Of a stretch of DNA of 64,000 nt, positions 35,997 to 44,598 are shown piece after piece. The position numbers were made by a program, and so were the translations under genes. Under the pieces are notes generated by a model. It was not told the DNA's origin, searched no databases, and saw only the letters and a program-made list of their open reading frames with translations. The DNA comes from an uncultured Pelagibacteraceae bacterium (GTDB lineage Bacteria > Pseudomonadota > Alphaproteobacteria > Pelagibacterales > Pelagibacteraceae). Each line of letters begins with the position of its first letter. Position 1 is the first letter of the stretch. The stretch covers positions 1 through 64,000 of the forward strand of contig CACJFS010000006.1 of assembly GCA_902592715.1 (NCBI GenBank), written 5' to 3'.

Positions 35997-36701
35997 ATGC
36001 AACAAAATCTTCAAAATAAAGTAGGACTTGTCGAAGGAGTATTTAATAAAGTCTATGATAAATATGATTTGATGAATGATTTTATGTCATTTGGAATTCA
36101 TAGACTTTGGAAAAAAAACCTTATGAATTGGATGAGTCCAACCAAAGGTAGGAAGTATTTAGATGTTGCTTGTGGAACTGGTGATTTAGGAAAATTATTT
36201 TTAGATTATACAGATAAGAATGGAGAAATTACCTCTTCGGACTCTAACAACAAAATGATTGAAAAAGGCAAAAAAAGACTAAGTAGGTATAAAAATATAA
36301 AATGGGTTGTTGCAGAGGCAGAAAAACTACCATTCGAAAATGACACTTTTGATTTTTATACAATTAGTTTTGGTTTAAGAAATACAAAAAATTTAAGTAA
36401 ATCTTTATCAGAAGCCTATAGAGTTCTTAAACCTGGTGGAAGATATATGTGTTTAGAATTTTCAAAAATTCAAAATTCTAATTTAGATTTTTTATACAAA
36501 AATTACTCGAAATTAATTCCTCACATAGGAAAAGCAGTTGTTGGTGATAAAGACCCTTATGAATATTTGACTAAAAGTATAGAAGAATTTGTTAATCAGG
36601 AAGAATTGATAGATTTAATGAAAGGAAATAATTTTAAAAATTGTTCATATAGAAATTTATCTGGCGGGATAGTAGCTATTCATTCTGGTTGGAAAATATA
36701 A
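35997..36701 (+). CDS. ubiE: Ubiquinone biosynthesis C-methyltransferase UbiE
   Basis: This SAM-dependent methyltransferase acts on the ubiquinone ring. Its 234 residues begin with a typical VFNKVYDKYDLMNDFMSFG segment. The SAM-binding motif is LDVACGTGDLG near 58, and the family motif YTISFGLRNT is present. The stop codon overlaps the ubiB start (TAATG). It heads the ubiE-ubiB-coaBC-dut-ThiF-like-SH3 run. Confidence 0.96.
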   Translation: MQQNLQNKVGLVEGVFNKVYDKYDLMNDFMSFGIHRLWKKNLMNWMSPTKGRKYLDVACGTGDLGKLFLDYTDKNGEITSSDSNNKMIEKGKKRLSRYKNIKWVVAEAEKLPFENDTFDFYTISFGLRNTKNLSKSLSEAYRVLKPGGRYMCLEFSKIQNSNLDFLYKNYSKLIPHIGKAVVGDKDPYEYLTKSIEEFVNQEELIDLMKGNNFKNCSYRNLSGGIVAIHSGWKI

Positions 36702-38269
36702 TGCTTAAAAGATTAATTACATTATTTAAACTCGGTAGAAAACTCGCTAAATCTGATGTTTTAAGTATTTTATCAAAATTTAATAAACCACCTTTACTAA
36801 TAAGTGTAATATTTAAATTACTTTCCCTTTCCTTTACTAAAAAAGATGAGTCATTTGATAATTTAAGTGAAGGCGAAAAATTATCTAATTCATTAGCATC
36901 TATGGGTACAACATTTATTAAACTTGGCCAATTTTTAGCCACAAGGCCTGATATAATTGGAGATAAATTGTCTAGGGAGCTAGAAAATTTACAAGATAAA
37001 CTTCCACCTTTTTCACAATCCAAAGCTAAAGAAATGATTAAAAAAGATTTAGGTGATGAACTATATAATTCAATAATTAATATAAGTGAGCCAGTTGCGG
37101 CTGCTTCAATTGCCCAAGTACATAAAGCTCAAATTAACGATAATGGAGTTATTAAAAATGTAGCAATAAAAATATTAAGACCAGATATAAAAAAAATTTT
37201 TAACGAAGAAGTAGATGCTTTGATGCTTTTTGCCTACATCATTGAGTCATTAATCAAGAAAACTAAACGATTAAAGCTAGTTGAAGTAGTTTTTTTATTG
37301 AAAGAAATTACCAGTCTTGAGATGGATTTAAGATTTGAAGCCGCTGCAGCTAACGAATATGCAGAAAATACCAAAAATGACGCGGGTTTTGAAGTTCCTA
37401 AAATCTATTGGGATTATACAAGTGAAAATATAATGACGCTTGATTGGATTGAAGGTGTATCAATTAGAGAGACGGTAGAGCTAGAGAAAAGATCAATTGA
37501 CACAAAAAAAATTGCTACTGATATAATTCAACATTTCTTAAGGCATGCAGTAAGAGATGGCTTTTTTCACGCAGATATGCATCAAGGAAATATTTTTGTA
37601 AATGAAAGTGGTCAAATTGTTCCTATAGATTTTGGTATCATGGGAAGGCTAGATAATGTCAGTAAAAGATTTTTAGCCGAAATTTTATTTGGTTTTATAC
37701 AAAGAGATTATAAAAAAGTTGCAGAGGTACATCTTGCAGCAGGACTAGTCCCGAATAATGTACCTGTCAATGATCTTGCTCAAGCATTAAGATCAATTGG
37801 TGAACCAATTTTTGGTCACTCCATAAAAAATATTTCAGGAGGTAAGCTTTTAAAACAACTATTTGACGTTACCGAAAAATTTAATATGCAAACGCAACCT
37901 CAGTTACTTATGTTACAAAAAACAATGGTAGTAGTTGAAGGAGTTGCAAGAAGATTAAACCCTGAAACAAACATATGGGAAACATCCAAACCAGTTCTAG
38001 AAAAATGGCTAAAAGAAACAAAAGATCCTATAAATTCAATTAATGAAACATTAAAAGACTCTGTGGAAGTATTAAAACGTCTTCCAAATTTACCTGAAGT
38101 AATGGATAAAGCAAACCAAGCCCTTAATTATCTTGCAAGTGGTCAAATACCCCAAAATTCGAATTCTTATAATGAATTAAATACTAAAAAAGAAGAAATG
38201 AAGTCATTTAGAAACCAGTCTATTATTGGCTTATTATCTCTTGTAATTTTAACCCTATTGGTATTTTAA
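36701..38269 (+). CDS. ubiB: Ubiquinone biosynthesis kinase-like protein UbiB
   Basis: This ABC1/ADCK-family atypical kinase is needed for ubiquinone synthesis and probably acts on the membrane-bound Coq complex. It has 522 residues. The QLATRPDI-type KxGQ region reads IKLGQFLATRPDI. The alanine-rich loop is AAASIAQVHKAQ, the ATP lysine is in VAIKILRP, and the catalytic HADMHQGNIFV and DFGIMGRL motifs are present. The end carries one or two hydrophobic helices. ATG 36701 overlaps the ubiE stop; a TTG at 36689 is less likely. Confidence 0.96.
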   Translation: MLKRLITLFKLGRKLAKSDVLSILSKFNKPPLLISVIFKLLSLSFTKKDESFDNLSEGEKLSNSLASMGTTFIKLGQFLATRPDIIGDKLSRELENLQDKLPPFSQSKAKEMIKKDLGDELYNSIINISEPVAAASIAQVHKAQINDNGVIKNVAIKILRPDIKKIFNEEVDALMLFAYIIESLIKKTKRLKLVEVVFLLKEITSLEMDLRFEAAAANEYAENTKNDAGFEVPKIYWDYTSENIMTLDWIEGVSIRETVELEKRSIDTKKIATDIIQHFLRHAVRDGFFHADMHQGNIFVNESGQIVPIDFGIMGRLDNVSKRFLAEILFGFIQRDYKKVAEVHLAAGLVPNNVPVNDLAQALRSIGEPIFGHSIKNISGGKLLKQLFDVTEKFNMQTQPQLLMLQKTMVVVEGVARRLNPETNIWETSKPVLEKWLKETKDPINSINETLKDSVEVLKRLPNLPEVMDKANQALNYLASGQIPQNSNSYNELNTKKEEMKSFRNQSIIGLLSLVILTLLVF

Positions 38270-38277
38270 TTCTCTTC

Positions 38278-39468
38278 ATGAAAAATAAAAAAATACTTCT
38301 AATCATATGTGGTGGAATATCTGCTTACAAAAGCTTAGAAGTGATAAGAGGTTTAAAAAAAAGAGATGTAAGTATTAAAACAATACTTACAAAGAGTGGT
38401 AAAAACTTTGTAACACCTCTATCTATTTCATCACTTTCACAAGAAAAGGTATATGAAGATATATTCAGTGCAGAAAATGAGGCTGAAATGGATCATATTT
38501 CACTTTCTAGATGGGCAGATTTAATTTTAATTGTGCCTGCAACAGCAAATACAATCTCAAAATTAAGTTATGGTTTAACTGACGACCTAGCTAGCACTGT
38601 CGTTTTAGCATCTGATAAACAAGTGTTTTTGGTCCCAGCTATGAATGTCAGGATGTGGGAACACAAATCAACTAAAGATAATTTATCAAAATTAAAAAGT
38701 TATGGTTATAGGATGATTGGCCCAGAAATTGGGGATATGGCTTGCGGAGAGTATGGAAAAGGCAAAATGTCAGAACCTTCATATATATTAGAGAATATAG
38801 AAAATTATTTTAAGAATATTGAAAAAAATAAAAAATATAAAGCATTAGTTACAGCTGGACCTACTCAAGAGTTTATAGATCCAGTAAGATTTATAACTAA
38901 TAAATCAAGTGGAAAACAAGGTTATGAAATAGCTAAATCATTAAGAGATAATGGTTTTGAAACAACACTTATTTCTGGAGAAACAAATTTAGACCCAGTA
39001 GAGGGTGTTAAATTTATTTCAGTTAAAACTGCAGAAGAAATGTTTAGGGAAACTCTCAGCAATCTGCCAACTGATGTTGCTATTTTTAATGCAGCAGTAG
39101 CTGATTTTAAAGTTAAACAGATCAATAGTGAAAAAATTAAAAAAAGTGAATATTTGGATCTTAAGTTAGAAAAAAATATTGACATTTTATCAAACATATC
39201 AAATCATAATTCTCTTAGACCAAGAATTACAATTGGATTTGCAGCAGAATCGCAAAATCTTGAGATAAATTCAAAGAGAAAATTAGACCAAAAAAATTGT
39301 GATTGGATTATTGCAAATGATATTTCTGATAAAACAATAGGTTTTGACTCAGATGATAATGAAGTTTCTATATTTTATAAAAATAAAAAAAGTGAAAAGT
39401 TATTCAAGAAAAACAAATCTTTAATAGCATCTGAGATAGTTAATAGAGTTATCTCTGAGCTTAATTAA
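38278..39468 (+). CDS. coaBC: Bifunctional phosphopantothenoylcysteine decarboxylase/synthetase
   Basis: This enzyme makes 4'-phosphopantetheine for CoA. The N-terminal flavin-dependent decarboxylase has GGISAYKSLEV at the start and the AMNVRMWEH active-site region near 120. The C-terminal CTP-dependent synthetase begins near residue 180 with TAGPTQEFIDPVRFITN and ends with an IANDISD motif. Its 396 residues are normal. It stands three bases before dut, the same coaBC-dut pairing found in E. coli. Confidence 0.96.
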   Translation: MKNKKILLIICGGISAYKSLEVIRGLKKRDVSIKTILTKSGKNFVTPLSISSLSQEKVYEDIFSAENEAEMDHISLSRWADLILIVPATANTISKLSYGLTDDLASTVVLASDKQVFLVPAMNVRMWEHKSTKDNLSKLKSYGYRMIGPEIGDMACGEYGKGKMSEPSYILENIENYFKNIEKNKKYKALVTAGPTQEFIDPVRFITNKSSGKQGYEIAKSLRDNGFETTLISGETNLDPVEGVKFISVKTAEEMFRETLSNLPTDVAIFNAAVADFKVKQINSEKIKKSEYLDLKLEKNIDILSNISNHNSLRPRITIGFAAESQNLEINSKRKLDQKNCDWIIANDISDKTIGFDSDDNEVSIFYKNKKSEKLFKKNKSLIASEIVNRVISELN

Positions 39469-39471
39469 GTA

Positions 39472-39909
39472 ATGGTGAAGGTTTTATTTAAGAGACTTAA
39501 CCAAAAAGCAAAACTTCCAAGTTATAAAACTGCCGGATCTTCAGGAATGGATCTGATGGCATGTATAAATGAAGCTATAACAATAAAGCCGAATGAGTCG
39601 AAGTTAATCCCAACAGGTATTGCAATTGCAATTCCTGAAGATACAGAGGTTCAAATTAGACCGAGATCTGGCCTTGCCGCAAAATCAAGTATTAGTGTAC
39701 TAAATACTCCAGGTACAATTGATAGTGATTATAGAGGAGAGCTAAAAATTATTTTATTTAATCATGGTAAAGATGAATTTACTGTCAATAATGAAGATAG
39801 AGTTGCTCAAATGGTTTTAATGCCTATTTTAAAAGTAGAAATTGAAGAAACAAATGAATTACCAGAGACAATCAGAGGGTCTGGAGGATTTGGATCTACT
39901 GGTAAATAG
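39472..39909 (+). CDS. dut: dUTP diphosphatase
   Basis: This trimeric enzyme hydrolyses dUTP to dUMP, keeping uracil out of DNA and supplying dTMP synthesis. Its 145 residues carry all five motifs: AGSSGMDLMA, RPRSGLAAKSS, NTPGTIDSDYRGE, RVAQMVLMP and the C-terminal RGSGGFGSTG arm that closes over the active site. It lies between coaBC and the ThiF-like gene with gaps of two or three bases. Confidence 0.97.
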   Translation: MVKVLFKRLNQKAKLPSYKTAGSSGMDLMACINEAITIKPNESKLIPTGIAIAIPEDTEVQIRPRSGLAAKSSISVLNTPGTIDSDYRGELKIILFNHGKDEFTVNNEDRVAQMVLMPILKVEIEETNELPETIRGSGGFGSTGK

Positions 39910-39911
39910 AA

Positions 39912-40661
39912 ATGTTTAGTAACAAGGACCTAGAGCGATATTCACGACAGATTATTTTAAAAAAAGTTGGAGTTTTAGGTCAAAAGAAATTTCAAAATGC
40001 TAAAGTTTTGGTTGTTGGGTGTGGTGGCTTAGGGACACCTGCTATTGATTTACTTTGTCGAGCAGGTATTGGTGAAATTGACATGATGGACCATGATAAA
40101 GTGAGTATATCAAATTTACATCGACAAGTTATGTTCACTGCTGATGATGTTGGAAAATATAAAGTTAATATCTTAAAAAAAAAAATTAATAAAATTAATA
40201 AAAAGGTAAAAGCAAAGACATATAGAGTTAAAGCAGAAGAAAAAAATTTAGGAAAAATTCTTAAACAGTATGATGTTATTGTTGATGGTACAGATAATTT
40301 TAAAGCAAAATTTCTTTTAAATAAATTTTCGATAAAATATAAAAAAAAACTTATTATTGGAGCTATAAGTAAATTTGAAGGACATATTTTTACATTTGAT
40401 TTTAGTTTAAAGAAAAGTCCCTGTTTGAAATGTTTCTACCAAGGAGAACCAGCAGAAGGAGTTTTGGATTGTGAAACAGATGGTATATTGGGATCAACTG
40501 CAGTTATTACAGGCAGCCTACAAGCTAATGAGGTTTTGAAAACAATTTTAAATGTTGGTAAAAATTTAAATTCTCATATTTTAATAATAGATTTATTAAA
40601 TCTTAAATTTAGGAAAGTATTATTTAGAAAAAGAAAAGGATGTATATGCGAAAATATTTAA
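39912..40661 (+). CDS. ThiF/MoeB/HesA-family E1-like adenylyltransferase
   Basis: This enzyme adenylates the C-terminus of a ubiquitin-fold sulfur carrier such as ThiS or MoaD. Its 249 residues begin RYSRQIILKKVGVLGQKKF, followed by the ATP loop VVGCGGLGTPAI and the family motif DHDKVSISNLHRQ. Zinc ligands are CLKC near 172 and CIC at the end. Whether it serves thiamine or molybdopterin synthesis cannot be decided here, since no carrier gene is adjacent. It overlaps the SH3 gene. Confidence 0.9.
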   Translation: MFSNKDLERYSRQIILKKVGVLGQKKFQNAKVLVVGCGGLGTPAIDLLCRAGIGEIDMMDHDKVSISNLHRQVMFTADDVGKYKVNILKKKINKINKKVKAKTYRVKAEEKNLGKILKQYDVIVDGTDNFKAKFLLNKFSIKYKKKLIIGAISKFEGHIFTFDFSLKKSPCLKCFYQGEPAEGVLDCETDGILGSTAVITGSLQANEVLKTILNVGKNLNSHILIIDLLNLKFRKVLFRKRKGCICENI

Positions 40662-41095
40662 TACTTTCATTTCTTTTTCTTCTACCATTTTCATCGATTG
40701 CTCAAGAAAATGACTATTTTCTTATGTTAAAAAATAAAAAAGTAAATGTTAGATATGGCCCAAGCTTTGATTATCCAATTAAATATGTTTATAGAAAAAT
40801 TGAATTACCATTGAAAGTAATTGATAAAAAGGAAAATTTCAGAAGAGTTATTGATTATAAAAAAAATAGCGGTTGGATCCATATTTCACAATTGAGGAAT
40901 TCACTTTCTATAATCACCAAATCTGAAAAAATTCTATTTAAAAAACCTACGAAATATTCAAAACCGTTAGCTAAGTTAGGAGAGGGTCGTCTTTTAAAGG
41001 TTATTAAATGCGAAGAAAAATGGTGTAATATTAAGACTGGTGATTATTCAGGTTGGATTGTTAAAGACGACAAAATTTGGGGTATTGTTAATTAA
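40646..41095 (+). CDS. Exported bacterial SH3-domain protein
   Basis: This 149-residue protein has a signal peptide (MRKYLILSFLFLLPFSSIAQ). Two SH3b-like repeats follow: the first contains KKVNVRYGPSFDYPIKYVY and the second LFKKPTKYSKPLAKLGEGR, each ending in a GWI motif. Bacterial SH3 domains of this type often bind peptidoglycan peptides. I chose ATG 40646 because AAGG lies six bases before it; ATG 40640 abuts that site. The gene overlaps the ThiF-like gene by 16 bases and converges with the DUF3501 gene by an 8-base overlap. Confidence 0.86.
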   Translation: MRKYLILSFLFLLPFSSIAQENDYFLMLKNKKVNVRYGPSFDYPIKYVYRKIELPLKVIDKKENFRRVIDYKKNSGWIHISQLRNSLSIITKSEKILFKKPTKYSKPLAKLGEGRLLKVIKCEEKWCNIKTGDYSGWIVKDDKIWGIVN

Positions 41096-41693
41096 AATCT
41101 GCAGAAAGAGCTTTAATGTTATCTTCCGAAAATTTAGTTGTGTGTGAATACTCCTTATGATCAATACCTACTTCAATTAAATTGCTTTGGTCTTTGAACC
41201 TATTTACTTGATCATTAGAAAATTTAAAATGTATAAACTGAACTGAAGATGCTTTTCCATCATCTGAGGTTCTATCAACATCCATTTCTGGAACTGCATA
41301 AATTTTTTCATCTCCAACTTTAATAAATATATTGTTTTCCACTCCACCTAACTTTCCAAGAAATTCTGCTCTAATTATAGGATTGTCTATCTCAAACATT
41401 AAAGTGGCAACTAATTCTTTTCCATCAGGGATTAAAGGATTGTATGCAGCAAGTTCATCTGCAACTTGTTCATCTCCACCTTTTTCAATGTAAAGCATTT
41501 CTTGTACCTGAGCTATCATTGTTTCATAACATTCAAAATAAAATGTTGCATAAGGCCCTAAAAGAATTCTTCTATTCTTTTTAAACTCAACTAATTCTTT
41601 TCTCATTTGCCTTCTAACCTTAGTGTATGCATCTAAAGGTAGAAGATCTTCTTTTGTAATAATTTTTTCTTTTTTTGACATTCTATAATCCAT
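41088..41693 (-). CDS. DUF3501 family protein
   Basis: This 201-residue soluble protein matches the DUF3501 family, with the early KEDLLPLDAYTKVRRQMRKE segment and the conserved YFECYETMIAQVQEMLYIEKGG. Its biochemical role is unknown. It is encoded directly after the Fe-S oxidoreductase and rubrerythrin genes, an association found widely in proteobacteria, which suggests a role in rubrerythrin electron supply or peroxide reduction. The listed ATG overlaps the previous gene by 11 bases; ATG 41681 is an alternative that removes the overlap. Confidence 0.88.
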   Translation of the reverse strand: MDYRMSKKEKIITKEDLLPLDAYTKVRRQMRKELVEFKKNRRILLGPYATFYFECYETMIAQVQEMLYIEKGGDEQVADELAAYNPLIPDGKELVATLMFEIDNPIIRAEFLGKLGGVENNIFIKVGDEKIYAVPEMDVDRTSDDGKASSVQFIHFKFSNDQVNRFKDQSNLIEVGIDHKEYSHTTKFSEDNIKALSADFN

Positions 41694-43008
41694 AACTTTT
41701 TGAGACTATCTCGATTGGATGCACAGCTTCATCATTTATTATGTTTGTGTCATTAGCCAACTGCTTAATATGTTTACCAGCCAATGGACAGTCAGATGCC
41801 ATATATTTATTATTTTTTCTTTTAACAGTGCTTGCGGTAGTTTTGCCCACCTTGTTTGCTATATCATGAGTTTCTTTCATAATGCCAAAAGTTCCTCCAT
41901 GACCTGCACATCTTTCAACAACATCTAATTTAATGTTTGGAATTAATTTAAGCATATCTCTTGCCTTGTTACCCATATTTTGTGCTCTAGCATGACAAGC
42001 ATTATGGACTGTTACTCCTCCATCAATTTCTTTCAAACCATCAACTAAACCCTCTTTATTTGCAATATCCATAACATACTCATCAATATCGAGAGTATTT
42101 TTAGAGATTTTTTTAATTATTCCATCATTTGGCATCAATAAAGGCCATTCAAACTTTAACATCAATCCACAACTTGCAGTTAAGGTTATAACTTTATAAC
42201 CCTTTTCGACATATTTGATTAATTCTCTAGAAACTAACTCTGCTTGCTTTGTAACTTGATCTAAATCTGCTTGTTCCAGATAAGGCATACCACAACAGCC
42301 CGCATAAGAGTGTTCTACTTCTACATTATTATGATGAAGTACTTTTAAAGCTGCCTCTCCAGTTTTTTTCTTGTTAAAATTTACAAAACAAGTGGAGTAA
42401 ATTACAACTTTTCTTTCTTTATATTTTGGTAAAATATTTTTTTTAAATTTTTGAAAATAATTTGCGAATGTTTCTTTATTATATCTTGGTAAAATAGCTC
42501 TTTTGTCTATCCCAGTAAAAAATTCTAAAACTTTTCTAGCAAATTTATTTTTTACATTTGTAATCCAATTAATAAAAAAGCTAAAAAATACTCCTATTTT
42601 TGAATTTCTATCAATTTGAGTTAATTGGTTGGCAGTTTTTGAAATATCACCATTTTTTCTTTGAGCCGTTCTATATCTCAGCATCAAATGAGGAAAATCT
42701 AAATCAAATTCATGTGGTGGGACATAAGGACATTTAGTCATAAAACACATGTCACATAAAGTGCAAGCATCTACAACAGGTTTAAACTTATTACTTGAAA
42801 GATCTGATACCTCACCTCCCTCAGTTTCATCGATGTAATCAAATAATTTTGGAAAACTGTCACACAAATTAAAACATCTTCTACATCCATGACAAATATC
42901 GAAAACTCTTCTCATTTCCTGATCAATTTTTTCAGGATTTATAAAATCTGGATCCTTAAATTTTAATGGATGTCTTGTAGGTGCTTGTGTGCCGCCTTCT
43001 TTACTCAT
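41683..43008 (-). CDS. GlpC/HdrD-like Fe-S oxidoreductase
   Basis: This 441-residue cytoplasmic protein has two N-terminal [4Fe-4S] motifs (CHGCRRCFNLC and CTLCDMCFMTKC) and C-terminal cysteine-rich CCG domains (YAGCCGMPYLEQ and ERCAGHGGTFG). This architecture is that of GlpC and heterodisulfide reductase D subunits, which relay electrons or reduce disulfides. Between rubrerythrin and DUF3501, the likely role is electron donor to rubrerythrin; that is inference from gene order. A strong hairpin lies upstream. Confidence 0.9.
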   Translation of the reverse strand: MSKEGGTQAPTRHPLKFKDPDFINPEKIDQEMRRVFDICHGCRRCFNLCDSFPKLFDYIDETEGGEVSDLSSNKFKPVVDACTLCDMCFMTKCPYVPPHEFDLDFPHLMLRYRTAQRKNGDISKTANQLTQIDRNSKIGVFFSFFINWITNVKNKFARKVLEFFTGIDKRAILPRYNKETFANYFQKFKKNILPKYKERKVVIYSTCFVNFNKKKTGEAALKVLHHNNVEVEHSYAGCCGMPYLEQADLDQVTKQAELVSRELIKYVEKGYKVITLTASCGLMLKFEWPLLMPNDGIIKKISKNTLDIDEYVMDIANKEGLVDGLKEIDGGVTVHNACHARAQNMGNKARDMLKLIPNIKLDVVERCAGHGGTFGIMKETHDIANKVGKTTASTVKRKNNKYMASDCPLAGKHIKQLANDTNIINDEAVHPIEIVSKSYGL

Positions 43009-43029
43009 AGATTTTTTATAAATGTGGTT

Positions 43030-43058
43030 TTTGTGGACGGGAGGGGATCGTCCACAAA
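43030..43058 (-). promoter_or_regulatory. Perfect 10-bp hairpin between rubrerythrin and the Fe-S gene
   Basis: Arms at 43030-43039 and 43049-43058 (TTTGTGGACG/CGTCCACAAA) enclose a nine-base loop. In the minus-strand transcript the loop is C-rich (ATCCCCTCC), and no U-run follows. It sits six bases after the rubrerythrin stop and 21 bases before the next start. It may stabilise the abundant rubrerythrin message or reduce readthrough. Confidence 0.65.
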
Positions 43059-43064
43059 TTTTAT

Positions 43065-43481
43065 TTACGCGATGCTTTCTAAAGTTTTTTGAAATTTGCC
43101 AGCATGTGATTTTTCAGCTTTTGCTAAAGTCTCAAACCAGTCAGCTATTTCATCAAAACCTTCATCTCTAGCTGTTTTAGCCATTCCAGGGTACATATCT
43201 GTGTACTCATGTGTTTCACCTTGAATTGCAGATTCTAGATTTGCTTTAGTTTCACCAATTGGCTTACCAGTTGCTGGGTCACCAACTTCTTCCAAATATT
43301 CTAAGTGACCATGAGCATGTCCAGTTTCACCTTCAGCAGTTGATCTAAATACAGCTGCTACATCGTTAAAACCTTCAACATCCGCTTTTTGAGCAAAATA
43401 AAGATATCTTCTGTTTGCTTGACTTTCACCAGAAAATGCTTCCTTTAAATTTTCCTCTGTTTTACTACCTTTTAATGACAT
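43065..43481 (-). CDS. Rubrerythrin without rubredoxin domain
   Basis: This 138-residue di-iron ferritin-like protein reduces hydrogen peroxide. The glutamate and histidine ligands are in [43 protein letters not shown] and [14 protein letters not shown]. The C-terminal rubredoxin FeS4 domain of classical rubrerythrins is missing: there is no CxxC pair. It must therefore receive electrons from another protein, plausibly the Fe-S gene immediately downstream. A palindrome resembling the one before irr lies 24 bases upstream of the start. Confidence 0.94.
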   Translation of the reverse strand: MSLKGSKTEENLKEAFSGESQANRRYLYFAQKADVEGFNDVAAVFRSTAEGETGHAHGHLEYLEEVGDPATGKPIGETKANLESAIQGETHEYTDMYPGMAKTARDEGFDEIADWFETLAKAEKSHAGKFQKTLESIA

Positions 43482-43504
43482 TTCTACTCCTTCTTTTAAT
43501 AATG

Positions 43505-43515
43505 ATTCTAAGAAG
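43505..43515. promoter_or_regulatory. Candidate Irr/Fur-family operator before rubrerythrin
   Basis: ATTCTAAGAAG includes the palindrome TTCT-A-AGAA, 24 bases before the rubrerythrin ATG. It closely resembles ATTCTAAAGAAT before irr. A second TTTAGAATAA half-site lies at about 43550-43559. Irr boxes in other alphaproteobacteria use TTTAGAA/TTCTAAA half-sites, so the assignment is plausible but unproven. Confidence 0.45.
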
Positions 43516-43595
43516 GTTTATATATATGTGATTAATGATAAGTCAACAGTTTAGAATAAATATAATTTATTATTTAAACTATTGATATTATTAAA

Positions 43596-44024
43596 TTATT
43601 TTTGAGATTGATTATCACTCACAATTTTAGCGATAACTTCTACTGATCTTATTTTTTTTCCTGGAATAGTTCTTTTGATATTAACTTCGTCAACATCATC
43701 TTGATGAATATCAATCAATTTATTTTCGTCTTCGTCGAAGAAATGGTGATGATGAGTTACATTTGTATCGTAATAACTTTGTGTAGCATTTAATGGAATC
43801 TCTTTTAAATAACCCTTCTTCATAAATGCGTGAACAGTATTGTAAACAGTTGCTAAAGAAACCTTAATATTTGCTTGATTTTCAATGATTTTAACCAGTT
43901 CTTTAATTGTAAAGTGAAAAGTCTTTTCAGCATCAAACAAGACTTCACAAATTTTAATTCTTTGTTTTGTTGGTCTTAGACCTGATTCTCTTAACTTATA
44001 TATATATTTCTCTGCGTAAGTCAT
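43596..44024 (-). CDS. irr: Iron response regulator Irr (Fur family)
   Basis: This 142-residue Fur-family transcription factor has the DNA-binding helix [15 protein letters not shown] and [14 protein letters not shown]. The tetra-histidine stretch [10 protein letters not shown] at 91-100 and the LIDIHQDDV segment are hallmarks of Irr, which senses haem status and controls iron and haem genes in alphaproteobacteria. It is divergent from fabA, 73 bases away, matching the irr-fabA-fabB-fabI arrangement found in many relatives. A palindromic site sits just upstream. Confidence 0.93.
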   Translation of the reverse strand: MTYAEKYIYKLRESGLRPTKQRIKICEVLFDAEKTFHFTIKELVKIIENQANIKVSLATVYNTVHAFMKKGYLKEIPLNATQSYYDTNVTHHHHFFDEDENKLIDIHQDDVDEVNIKRTIPGKKIRSVEVIAKIVSDNQSQK

Positions 44025-44037
44025 TACTAATTATAAT

Positions 44038-44051
44038 TATTCTAAAGAATA
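44038..44051. promoter_or_regulatory. Candidate Irr operator between irr and fabA
   Basis: A perfect 6-2-6 palindrome (TATTCT-AA-AGAATA) lies 13 bases upstream of the irr start and 46 bases before fabA. The TTCT/AGAA core is the same as in the rubrerythrin upstream site. Autoregulation of irr is the simplest reading. Confidence 0.5.
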
Positions 44052-44097
44052 TCTATATTATAATGTTTGTAAATCAAGTAATAAGATTAAAAAAATT

Positions 44098-44598
44098 ATG
44101 AAAAAAAGTTCCTTTAATTATGATGAATTAATAAGTTGCGCAAATGGGGAACTTTTTGGCCCTGGAAATGCAAAATTACCTTCTCCACCTATGCTTATGT
44201 TTGATAGAATTACTGAAATAAGTGAAAAAAATGGAGCTTTTGACAAAGGATTAATGAAGGCTGAACTTGATATAAAAGACGATTTGTGGTTTTTTGATTG
44301 TCACTTTAAAGAAGATCCAGTGATGCCAGGATGCTTAGGTTTGGACGCAATGTGGCAACTGGTAGGTTTTTATTTAGGTTGGCTTGGGAATCCTGGAAGA
44401 GGAAGAGCTTTAGGAGTAAGTGCTGTGAAGTTTACAGGAGAGGTTTTAAAAAATGTCAAAATGGCGACATATATTATTGATATGAAAAGAATATTGATTA
44501 AAGGTGAAACAACTGTTGGATTAGCAAATGGTATTCTTCTTGCAGATGGTAAAAAAATATACTCTGCAGACAGTTTAAAAGTAGGATTATTTAAATAA
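44098..44598 (+). CDS. fabA: 3-hydroxydecanoyl-ACP dehydratase/isomerase
   Basis: FabA introduces the double bond in anaerobic-type unsaturated fatty acid synthesis by dehydrating and isomerising the C10 intermediate. Its 166 residues hold the catalytic His69 ([12 protein letters not shown]) and Asp83 ([15 protein letters not shown]). It shares one base with fabB. With fabB and fabI it forms the classic unsaturated fatty acid operon, divergent from irr. Confidence 0.97.
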   Translation: MKKSSFNYDELISCANGELFGPGNAKLPSPPMLMFDRITEISEKNGAFDKGLMKAELDIKDDLWFFDCHFKEDPVMPGCLGLDAMWQLVGFYLGWLGNPGRGRALGVSAVKFTGEVLKNVKMATYIIDMKRILIKGETTVGLANGILLADGKKIYSADSLKVGLFK

